Shown here piece by piece: positions 9,217 to 16,590 of a stretch of 19,434 nt of DNA (the stretch's first letter is position 1; every line of letters begins with the position of its first letter). This stretch comes from an uncultured Prevotellaceae bacterium (GTDB lineage: Bacteria; Bacteroidota; Bacteroidia; Bacteroidales; Bacteroidaceae): positions 1-19,434 of the forward strand of contig CADCQC010000282.1 of NCBI GenBank assembly GCA_902803455.1. The letters are read 5' to 3'. The notes beneath the pieces were generated by a model, which saw only the letters and a program-made list of their open reading frames with translations, had not been told where the DNA came from and ran no database searches. A program made the position numbers and the translations under genes.

Positions 9217-11796
9217 ATGAAAATACAGTCTATCCTCATCCTTTTCACTTCGCTGGTCTGTCTGGCGACCCCCACCCCAATGCTGGCGCAAGATGAAGAA
9301 TCAGCAGAAAACGAAAATAATGAAGGCGATAACGTCGACCGTGAGATTTTCATCTATTGTCCGGGAGAACGTGCCGGCCTGCATGTCGCCTATCTTGACT
9401 TCGACGGCAACTGGCAGGAGATCGGTCAGATCTGCGCCTCGGACTACGGTCAGTGGGGAGCAGAGAAACGAATGTACCATCCCAATATCGTGCATGCGAG
9501 CGACGGCACCTGGCGCGCCGTTTGGCAACTCAACGACAAAGCCCCCTGTTTCGCCGCTGCCTACAGTGCTGACCTCATAACCTGGCGGCCACAGGACTAT
9601 CCCCGCATGAGTACCCGTAACTGTCTGAAACCCATCGTTTTTGAAGGTGATGACGGCACGTTCGATATCTTCTACCAGTCGGCCGACGGTAAACGCTACC
9701 TGCAAGCATCAAAAGATTTTCGCCACTTCAATGCCGATGAGGAGAGCAGCATCAGCGATGAGGCTTGGGGCGGTGACACCATCACCGTGAAGGGCAAGTC
9801 TTATGGAGGACAAGTGTTCAACATCACGCAAGGCGAACTTGTCACCCTGCTCACCCACCATGAGATGCTCCGCCGTGACGGCGAGATGAGCGCCGAGCGC
9901 ATGGGCGATGACGGTACTCGCTTCTCCGGACTCACCGAGGCCACAGCCACGCTGACCGTCTCCCCTCAACAGAAAAAAGCCATCAGCGACAAGCTCATCG
10001 GTATCTTTTTTGAAGATATCAGTTACGCCGCCGACGGCGGGCTGTATGCCGAACTGATACAGAACCGCGACTTCGAATACAGCAATGCCGACCGCAAGGA
10101 ATGGACCGCCACCACCGCCTGGCATGCAGATACCCCCATCACCATCGGCACCGATAACCCGTTGAGCACCCAGAACCCCCATTATGCTATCTTGGAGTCT
10201 GTTGCCATCGACAATGAAGGATGGGACGGCATCATCGACAGTGACCCGGGGCAGTTATATGACTTTTCCGTCTATGTGCGCAATATCGACTGTAAGAAGA
10301 AGAAATGGCTTGTGCAACTCATCACCACCGCCGGCGAAGTGCTTGCCGAGGGCAAATTCACCTCTCAGGGTGACGGTTGGCAGCCTTATTCTGTTGTCCT
10401 CAACAGTCAACAGCCCAAAAAACGGGCATTGGCCTCCACCCGCGAGTGTCGTCTGCGCCTGATTCCTCTGAAGAAAGGCAAGGCCGCTGTTGACATGGTG
10501 AGCCTTTTCCCCCAGGCAACCTTCATGAACCGGAAAAACGGTCTCCGAAAAGACCTTGCGCAGGCCATCGCCGACCTGCATCCCAAATTCGTGCGCTTCC
10601 CCGGCGGGTGCATGAGCCATGGACAAGGACTCGACAACATCTACCACTGGAACCACACGGTGGGACCACTCCAAGACCGCAAGCCCGATTTCAATATCTG
10701 GAACTACCACCAGACCCGTGGCCTGGGATTCTATGAATACTTCCAGTTCTGCGAAGATATCGGAGCAGAACCGCTACCCGTGCTCGCCGCCGGTGTTCCC
10801 TGCCAGAACTCTGCCGCTGACAAGAATCACTATGGCGGTCAACAAGGAGGAATCCCCATGGCCGACATGCCAGCCTATTGTCAGGAGATCCTCGACATGA
10901 TAGAGTGGGCCAATGGTGACCCTGCTACCAGCCGATGGGCGAAGATGCGTGCCGACGCAGGTCATCCCGCCCCCTTCCACCTGAAGTATGTCGGAATCGG
11001 CAACGAAGATATCATCTCCACCGTTTTTGAGGAGCGATATGGCATGATCTGCAAAGCCATCAAAGAGAAATATCCTCAGATTACAGTCTGTGGCACAGTA
11101 GGACCTTTCCATACGCCTTCAGCCGACTACATCGAGGGATGGGACTACGCCAAGAAGCACCATGACATCATCGACATGGTCGACGAGCATTATTACGAGA
11201 GCACCGGCTGGTTTATCAACCATCAGGACTACTATGACCACTACGACCGGCAGGCTCCACAAGTGTATTTAGGAGAATATGCCGCCAGCACCCGCGAGAA
11301 GCGCAGCAATGTGGAGACCGCTTTGGCAGAAGCCATCCATCTGTGCAACGTGGAGCGCAACGGTGACGTGGTGGCCATGACCTCATACGCCCCACTGCTC
11401 GCCAACGACAAGCACCACAACTGGGATCCCGACCTCATTTACTTCACGAATACAGAAGTGCGCACCACACCGAGTTATGAGACCCAGCGCCTCTTCTCCG
11501 TCTACAGCGGCGACCGCTACATCAACAGCCAAGTCAGTGCCGACGACGACATCCACCGCCGCGTGGTGGCCAGTGTAGTCGAGGACAGCAAGACCGGCAA
11601 GCACTATCTGAAGGTGGTCAACGCCCTCCCTAAGCCCCTGACGCTCCATCTCAACGGCATCAGTCTGCCCGACGGCACTCCATATGAGGGATTCAGCGGA
11701 CAGATAGGCGACCAACGCATCGGATGCGAGAAAGGAACCGTGTCGGGTGGCGACTTACAGATTCCCCCTTACACCCTGAGAGTCTTCATCTTCTGA
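9217..11796 (+). CDS. Secreted GH51 alpha-L-arabinofuranosidase with N-terminal propeller-like domain
   Basis: This enzyme should remove terminal L-arabinofuranose from arabinan or arabinoxylan side chains. The signal peptide (about 1-25) ends PMLAQ, so the protein acts in the periplasm or outside the cell. An acidic linker (25-40) precedes a domain of about 200 residues (41-240) with propeller-like strands (GxWxxxW, HASDGTWRAVW, DGTFDIFYQ). The GH51 region follows: the KLIGIFFEDIS start (about 255), an inserted CBM-like beta-sandwich (about 290-430), a TIM barrel with FVRFPGG, and a C-terminal beta-sandwich. The catalytic acid/base is E597 in GIGNED and the nucleophile is E687 in YLGEYA; both are intact. 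At 859 aa it is longer than a simple GH51 of about 500-650 residues because of the N-terminal addition. It has its own promoter and is preceded by a terminator. The family is confident; arabinan rather than arabinoxylan as substrate is inferred from pectin genes on the other strand. Confidence 0.93.
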   Translation: MKIQSILILFTSLVCLATPTPMLAQDEESAENENNEGDNVDREIFIYCPGERAGLHVAYLDFDGNWQEIGQICASDYGQWGAEKRMYHPNIVHASDGTWRAVWQLNDKAPCFAAAYSADLITWRPQDYPRMSTRNCLKPIVFEGDDGTFDIFYQSADGKRYLQASKDFRHFNADEESSISDEAWGGDTITVKGKSYGGQVFNITQGELVTLLTHHEMLRRDGEMSAERMGDDGTRFSGLTEATATLTVSPQQKKAISDKLIGIFFEDISYAADGGLYAELIQNRDFEYSNADRKEWTATTAWHADTPITIGTDNPLSTQNPHYAILESVAIDNEGWDGIIDSDPGQLYDFSVYVRNIDCKKKKWLVQLITTAGEVLAEGKFTSQGDGWQPYSVVLNSQQPKKRALASTRECRLRLIPLKKGKAAVDMVSLFPQATFMNRKNGLRKDLAQAIADLHPKFVRFPGGCMSHGQGLDNIYHWNHTVGPLQDRKPDFNIWNYHQTRGLGFYEYFQFCEDIGAEPLPVLAAGVPCQNSAADKNHYGGQQGGIPMADMPAYCQEILDMIEWANGDPATSRWAKMRADAGHPAPFHLKYVGIGNEDIISTVFEERYGMICKAIKEKYPQITVCGTVGPFHTPSADYIEGWDYAKKHHDIIDMVDEHYYESTGWFINHQDYYDHYDRQAPQVYLGEYAASTREKRSNVETALAEAIHLCNVERNGDVVAMTSYAPLLANDKHHNWDPDLIYFTNTEVRTTPSYETQRLFSVYSGDRYINSQVSADDDIHRRVVASVVEDSKTGKHYLKVVNALPKPLTLHLNGISLPDGTPYEGFSGQIGDQRIGCEKGTVSGGDLQIPPYTLRVFIF

Positions 11797-11861
11797 GCCT
11801 CCAGATGTTTAAGTAATATTAAATTATCAACCTCATACGGGGAAGAATGATTTTTTTACAG

Positions 11862-11869
11862 TAATTTTG
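11862..11869 (+). promoter_or_regulatory. Bacteroidetes -7 promoter box (TAATTTTG) for the Sel1-repeat gene
   Basis: TAATTTTG is an exact match to TAnnTTTG and lies 29 bases before the ATG at 11898, inside the 101-base gap after GH51. No good TTTG -33 box is visible at the expected spacing. I see no hairpin terminator between GH51 and this box, so read-through from GH51 is also possible. Confidence 0.65.
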
Positions 11870-11897
11870 CCCCGTCAAACTATCAATATGCATTAGG

Positions 11898-13022
11898 ATG
11901 AAGAAAAAAAACATCATCACCCTGTTGTTCCTTCTGATGCTGACCAGCATTGTCAAGGCACAGTCAGGCACCGATATCACCAAGTTACGTAAGGAAGCCA
12001 ACGACGGCATCGTGAAATCTCAAGTGGAACTTGCCAACCGTCTGTTGGCAGGCAAAGGTGTGGCCGCCGACTTTAAAGAAGCCGCACACTGGTATATGCA
12101 AGCAGCCAACAAGGGTAATCTGGAGGCGCAATTCAACCTTGCCTTCTGTTTAGAGAAAGGCTATGGGGTGCCCAAAGACATCAATGAAGCCGTGAAATGG
12201 TATGAGAAAGCAGCAGCAAAAGGCAGTCTGCAAGCCATGAACAGTCTCGGACACTGTTATGACGTAGGTGGCGAGGGCTTTGACAAGAACTATGCCAAGG
12301 CAGCCGACTGGTATGCCAAGGCAGCCAAACTGGGATATGCCCCAGCACAATTCAACCTCGGTTCCTGCTACTATCAGATGAAAGGCGTGGATCTCAACTA
12401 TGCTGAAGCTGTGAAATGGTGGACGAAGGCAGCCGAACAAGGTAACAGCGCTGCCCTTTACAACCTGGGCTATTGTTATATGAACGGAGAGGGAGTAGAC
12501 AGGGCTCCAGAACGAGCCTTTATGTATTTTCTCCGTTTGGCCGACGCTGGCGATGCCCGCTCACAATTTGAGATCGGACGTATGTACGCCAGTGGTGACG
12601 GCATCGGTGAGAATGCCGAGAGAGCCATCGAATACCTCACCAAATCAGCAGAACAAGGCTATGCTCCCGCCCAGATGTCTCTCGGCCGTCATTACGACAA
12701 AGGTACTCTGGTGGAACAAAACTATGAAGAAGCAGCCAAATGGTATCTGAAAGCAGCTGAACAAGACAATGCGGAAGCACAATACAACATCGGCAACATG
12801 TATTTCCACGGCATGGGCATCGACCAGAACTACGAGGAAGCCTTCAAGTGGATGGAAAAGGCCGCCCAGCAGAGTTACGCTCCTGCCCAGACCGGTCTAG
12901 GCATCTGCTACTACTATGGTTATGGTGTGAAGCGCAACAAGGAACTGGGACGTCTTTGGGTGAACAAGGCAGCCGTCATGGGTGACGACTACGCCAAGAT
13001 CACCTTGGAGAAGATGAAATAG
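11898..13022 (+). CDS. Secreted Sel1-repeat (TPR-like) protein
   Basis: The signal peptide MKKKNIITLLFLLMLTS...IVKAQ (about 1-22) is followed almost wholly by Sel1-like repeats of about 36 residues. I count nine full units plus a half unit, each with the pattern G-x-A-x-A-Q-x-x-L-G-x-C-Y-x-x-G-x-G-V, then NYxEAxKWYxKAAEQ. Such alpha-solenoids bind proteins or peptides and have no catalytic role. With a signal peptide it should be periplasmic. It follows GH51 by 101 bases and has its own TAnnTTTG box, so a functional link to arabinose metabolism is not established. The gene is complete and ends 9 bp from the stop codon of the convergent beta-barrel gene. The partner is unknown. Confidence 0.92.
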   Translation: MKKKNIITLLFLLMLTSIVKAQSGTDITKLRKEANDGIVKSQVELANRLLAGKGVAADFKEAAHWYMQAANKGNLEAQFNLAFCLEKGYGVPKDINEAVKWYEKAAAKGSLQAMNSLGHCYDVGGEGFDKNYAKAADWYAKAAKLGYAPAQFNLGSCYYQMKGVDLNYAEAVKWWTKAAEQGNSAALYNLGYCYMNGEGVDRAPERAFMYFLRLADAGDARSQFEIGRMYASGDGIGENAERAIEYLTKSAEQGYAPAQMSLGRHYDKGTLVEQNYEEAAKWYLKAAEQDNAEAQYNIGNMYFHGMGIDQNYEEAFKWMEKAAQQSYAPAQTGLGICYYYGYGVKRNKELGRLWVNKAAVMGDDYAKITLEKMK

Positions 13023-13031
13023 TCAGAAGGC

Positions 13032-13757
13032 TCATCGGGTCGGGGGTGACATTCGCATGTAGGTATCATGGAAGGAGTCACGCTGCGGAAATGCCGCATG
13101 CTCGAAAGACACCTCCACGCTGAACGACGGGTTGACATGATAGATGACACCCGCACCTATTCTGTCGCCCACGGCTCCCATGTCATACAGAGGTCGTGGA
13201 ATATGCTTATCCGACACCAAGGATTTCTGTCCATAAAGGAAAGCCTCCCAATGATCGTTGATACGATAATCGAGAATAGCAGACAAGCCAGCATCCCGCA
13301 TATTCCGATGGCCCCATGACAAATTGTTGAAATATCCTCCGACCGTGAGCGACAAGCGGTTGTCCTTGGTGAGCGGTGTCAGATACATGGCAGACAACTG
13401 TTGTCCGAACCCAACCCCCCGATAAGAATTCTTACCCAGCGACGTGATCAACGATGCGGACAGACTGACATTGAGTCCCTCATGCAGTCGCCAAGGTGCC
13501 CATCCCCATGCATATCCACCCCATGGCAGATATGCCGATGCCCAAGTGTCATATTGGTCGGGCAAGAAAGTCCACTCACTGCGAAGTCCCTCCGCAGCAG
13601 GTTGCAAGGAATCAGGTGCATAGACCACCTTAGATACGTCAGGTTCCTGTATCGGATTGCCCAATCCGATTTCTGTCACGGAACTGCGGAAGTCCTCCTG
13701 TGCCGCGACATCAACAGCACTGAGTGCCATCAAACCTATGAAGAGCCAATGTTTCAT
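13032..13757 (-). CDS. Small outer-membrane beta-barrel-like protein of unknown function
   Basis: I start this 241-aa protein at ATG 13757, which opens a signal peptide (MKHWLFIGLMALSAVDVAAQ). A longer in-frame start at 13808 would run through the promoter and a palindrome, so I reject it. After a low-complexity stretch of about 65 residues and a Trp/Tyr/Gly-rich segment (WASAYLPWGGYAWGWAPW), the rest alternates polar and hydrophobic residues in beta-hairpin fashion (LNVSLSASLITSLG, RLSLTVGGYFNNLSW, DRIGAGVIYHVN, SFSVEVSFEHA). This is typical of small outer-membrane barrels of eight or ten strands. The C-terminus, DTYMRMSPPTR, is not the classical aromatic-terminal barrel signature. I do not recognise a named family. 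It lies downstream of the PL10-mutarotase gene but has its own promoter, so its role in pectin use is uncertain. Confidence 0.78.
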   Translation of the reverse strand: MKHWLFIGLMALSAVDVAAQEDFRSSVTEIGLGNPIQEPDVSKVVYAPDSLQPAAEGLRSEWTFLPDQYDTWASAYLPWGGYAWGWAPWRLHEGLNVSLSASLITSLGKNSYRGVGFGQQLSAMYLTPLTKDNRLSLTVGGYFNNLSWGHRNMRDAGLSAILDYRINDHWEAFLYGQKSLVSDKHIPRPLYDMGAVGDRIGAGVIYHVNPSFSVEVSFEHAAFPQRDSFHDTYMRMSPPTR

Positions 13758-13763
13758 ACCCCC

Positions 13764-13799
13764 CAAAATTAATGCAAACAACAGATATACTCCAAAAAA
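13764..13799 (-). promoter_or_regulatory. Strong Bacteroidetes promoter of the beta-barrel gene
   Basis: Read on the minus strand, TTTTTTGG (13799-13792, the TTTG -33 type) and TAATTTTG (13771-13764, an exact -7 box) are separated by about 20 bases, the spacing expected for Bacteroidetes primary-sigma promoters. The -7 box ends only 6 bases before the ATG at 13757, so the transcript would start at or within a few bases of the start codon. Confidence 0.72.
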
Positions 13800-13816
13800 T
13801 GCAACCATTTTTTGGA
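13791..13816 (-). repeat. Perfect 11-bp palindrome between the PL10-mutarotase gene and the beta-barrel gene
   Basis: TCCAAAAAATG (13791-13801) pairs perfectly with CATTTTTTGGA (13806-13816) across a 4-base loop. It lies 24 bases past the stop of the PL10-mutarotase gene and contains the -33 box of the beta-barrel promoter. It could be an A/T-rich bidirectional terminator for the upstream operon, an operator covering the promoter, or both. It has no G+C-rich stem followed by a separate T tract, so a classical terminator is not certain. Confidence 0.6.
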
Positions 13817-13839
13817 ATTGTTAATCTTGTTTGGCATTC

Positions 13840-16590
13840 CTAATGAATCAATGAGAGCACACCCACGACGCCAAGGCCCGTAAGGCTGGCCGCACCACCA
13901 TAGACCAGAATGGTACGCAATAAATTACGTTTCTGAGGAGTCCGTCCGGAGAAGACAAATGCCGTATGCGAGCGATAGGTTTCTCCAGGCAACAAGGTCG
14001 TGGAGGGGAAGGATGGCTGGTTGGGAGCATCAGCAAAATGCATGGTCTCAAAGCATACAGCAGACTGCTTTTGATACCTGATACCGTTTTTCCCCTCGAG
14101 AGAACCATTGAGTCCGTTGGCTGAATAGAAATGCAGTGCAGGTTCTGTGGTATAGACCGTCAGCTGCCGTCCACTCTCCTCATCAAACAAGATGGCCGCC
14201 GGGACGGAAACGTCACCAGGATGACGCAAGAGATAAGAATGGTCATATCCTTTGGTGATGCCCATCTGCTCATCATAAATCTCGATGTCAGCGCCGATCG
14301 TTTTTTCTGAGGTGAAGTCAAACGGTGTGTTGCGCACCTTCATGAAATTACCGTCCACATTCTTATCCTTATCATACGTCGCGATGTATTTTCCATCGAT
14401 ACGGAGTTTTTGACCCAGCACGTCTTTCTCCGGATGTCCGGAGATGTTGAAAAACGTGTGGTTGGTCAGATTGATCACGGTAGGTTTGTCTGTGGTAGCC
14501 TCATAATCCAACAACAGAGAATGGTTATAGGTCAATGTATAGATAACATCAACCGTCAGTTTGCCTGGGAATCCGTTCTCCCCATCAGGAGACACCAACC
14601 GCATCCGCAGGGTGGTATCGGTCTTTTCCACCACATCCCATACCTTGTCGGCAAAGCCAGGGTATCCACCATGAGAGATATTGCCGCCACCAGTCTGCTG
14701 CAGGCGATAGGGTTTTCCTTCAAGCATGAATTGCGCCCCCTTGATACGTCCAGCATAACGTCCTATGATGCTGCCGAAATTATTTTTCCTCAGATGGTAG
14801 TCACCGACATTGTCGAAGCCCAGCACGACATCATCGTAATTACCCTCCACGTCGGGCACCATGAGTGAGACCAGCCTTGCGCCATAATTGGTGATACATG
14901 CCTCCAAGCCCTGATTTTTCAATGTGTAGAGATGGGTTTGTTTTCCCTCCACCGTCTCCTCAAACCGCTCTGGATCAAGTCCAGACACCGTCGGTTGCGC
15001 TTTCTTTCTCAATGAAGCGATGAGCGTCGTCATGTTTTGGATATAGGCACCCGTGGAAATACCCCTCACCTCCTGATTGGCATAAGGTGAGGTATCATAC
15101 TCATCACCCGCCATGGTCTGGGAGTAAGTGTTGTCGTCGCTGTCGGAACTCATTTTCGAAGGTATCGGCTTATAGGGATAGCTCACCTGCCTTAACGTGA
15201 CAGGCCAATATCCTTTGTCGTTGAGAGAGGCCAAAATCTGGTTGACCGAAGGAGCAGGCATCCCTGAACGCCTCATGCTGTTGGGTTGGAAATAAAACGC
15301 CTTGGGGCCTTGGTTTTGACTGACCTTGAGTGGAGAGTTGCGCTCCAGATCCTGTTGTCTATACAATTTCACATCAGCGAAAGTCTGGCGCAGACGGTCG
15401 GTGTTGACCGTGGTGAAAGAACTATAGTGAGCGATCGTTCCCATGGTTACCTCATCGGTATAATAGGACCCATTGACCACATTCGAACCTTTCCGGTGCA
15501 CATATAACGGTTGTCCGTTATCAGGATTGATAAATCTTGGCATGAGAAACTCATCCACCTGCAAAGGTGTGCGTCTCACCTGTTCGGCCAATGTATCCGA
15601 CAGGCGCTGGCTCTCCAGAAAGTCAATGGCATCGGGAATGCCCTGCAAGAAACTCTTGTCGCCCGTGATGCGGTAGAACTCCATCATCTTCTCGATCATC
15701 GCGATGGTCGTCCCAGTGTTGACAGCCTTGGGTTCATAGGAACGTGCGTGGGCTGGTTTCAGATCACCGGGAGTATATTGGTCTGCCCATCCGGCATATG
15801 GTTTAGGCTGCTGCAGATCACGCAATAGCCGCATAGCCTTCAGGATAGGATCACGCAACTGACTCATCCCCAATGAGGTGTAGCATTGCAACAAGAAATC
15901 AATATTATCGACCATCACATTATCGTTGAGCGTGATGAAAGAGGTGTAGTCTGCCTTTCCCTTGAAAGGATGGTCATACATCAAAGGATATCGCTGTGGC
16001 CATCCACCATTGTCATACTGGCTCTCGAGCATGAAATCGATGGCTTTTCTGAGTGGGCGCCCGAAAGTCTCATCCTTTTTCTCAAGATAGATTCTCAACA
16101 GGAACTCTGCACAATGCTTAGTAGCCCCATCATCGAAGGTCGCATTGCCATAATAGTGCTGGAACTCCTCCAGTCTCCAGGCCTGTCGCCCGATGGTGGC
16201 ATACCAGTTTTTCAGAGAGTCCTCTGGTTCCATATCAAACACATAATTCCACCCGCCACAAGGCAACTGACCCTGAATGATACAAAGAGCCACGCATCTC
16301 GCACTCTCATAATAATACTCATCGCCGGTGGCATGGTAGGCATCGAGCAGCACCTCTCCCACATCAGGCGTTCCTGGAGACTGCAACCACACCATGGTGC
16401 GCCGCGCCTCCAACTCACCCCACTGCCGGGAATAGTCAGGCAGATAATTCCACACGAAACCTCCATTATACGAAGCCACGTCCATCATATATTGTGTGGC
16501 CTTTCGCATGGCACCGAGCACATCTTTGTCGGCACCCTTGGTGATAAGCGTCATGAGCATCAAAGCCATGAACAATGTGATCCGTCTCAT
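13840..16590 (-). CDS. PL10 pectate lyase fused to aldose 1-epimerase (mutarotase), with C-terminal membrane anchor
   Basis: The signal peptide MRRITLFMALMLMTLITKG comes first. Residues about 25-520 form an alpha/alpha-toroid with family 10 polysaccharide lyase hallmarks: DDGAT, YDNGGWPQRYP (about 193-203), the ITLNDNVMV calcium/substrate motif, and ARSYE with R283 in the position of the PL10 active-site arginine. PL10 enzymes cut homogalacturonan by beta-elimination. Residues about 535-885 are a galactose-mutarotase domain with all four key residues: H640 (NISHGG), H711 (LTNHTFFN), D783 (GYDHSYLL) and E848 (CFETMHF). The C-terminus (893-916) is a hydrophobic helix after a basic patch (RTPQKRNLLR), probably an inner-membrane anchor facing the periplasm. 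The start overlaps the GH43 stop by 4 bp (ATGA), suggesting coupled translation. At 916 aa it is about the sum of both families. The fusion is real in this sequence, since one uninterrupted frame covers both parts. Confidence 0.92.
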   Translation of the reverse strand: MRRITLFMALMLMTLITKGADKDVLGAMRKATQYMMDVASYNGGFVWNYLPDYSRQWGELEARRTMVWLQSPGTPDVGEVLLDAYHATGDEYYYESARCVALCIIQGQLPCGGWNYVFDMEPEDSLKNWYATIGRQAWRLEEFQHYYGNATFDDGATKHCAEFLLRIYLEKKDETFGRPLRKAIDFMLESQYDNGGWPQRYPLMYDHPFKGKADYTSFITLNDNVMVDNIDFLLQCYTSLGMSQLRDPILKAMRLLRDLQQPKPYAGWADQYTPGDLKPAHARSYEPKAVNTGTTIAMIEKMMEFYRITGDKSFLQGIPDAIDFLESQRLSDTLAEQVRRTPLQVDEFLMPRFINPDNGQPLYVHRKGSNVVNGSYYTDEVTMGTIAHYSSFTTVNTDRLRQTFADVKLYRQQDLERNSPLKVSQNQGPKAFYFQPNSMRRSGMPAPSVNQILASLNDKGYWPVTLRQVSYPYKPIPSKMSSDSDDNTYSQTMAGDEYDTSPYANQEVRGISTGAYIQNMTTLIASLRKKAQPTVSGLDPERFEETVEGKQTHLYTLKNQGLEACITNYGARLVSLMVPDVEGNYDDVVLGFDNVGDYHLRKNNFGSIIGRYAGRIKGAQFMLEGKPYRLQQTGGGNISHGGYPGFADKVWDVVEKTDTTLRMRLVSPDGENGFPGKLTVDVIYTLTYNHSLLLDYEATTDKPTVINLTNHTFFNISGHPEKDVLGQKLRIDGKYIATYDKDKNVDGNFMKVRNTPFDFTSEKTIGADIEIYDEQMGITKGYDHSYLLRHPGDVSVPAAILFDEESGRQLTVYTTEPALHFYSANGLNGSLEGKNGIRYQKQSAVCFETMHFADAPNQPSFPSTTLLPGETYRSHTAFVFSGRTPQKRNLLRTILVYGGAASLTGLGVVGVLSLIH

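Noticed and set aside
11797..11897. A terminator between GH51 and the Sel1 gene
   Set aside because: Only a weak 5-bp A/T palindrome around TTTAAGTAATATTAAA is present, which is too weak to call.
13758..13808. Upstream start at 13808 for the beta-barrel protein
   Set aside because: The extension runs through the promoter boxes and the palindrome; the ATG at 13757 opens a proper signal peptide.
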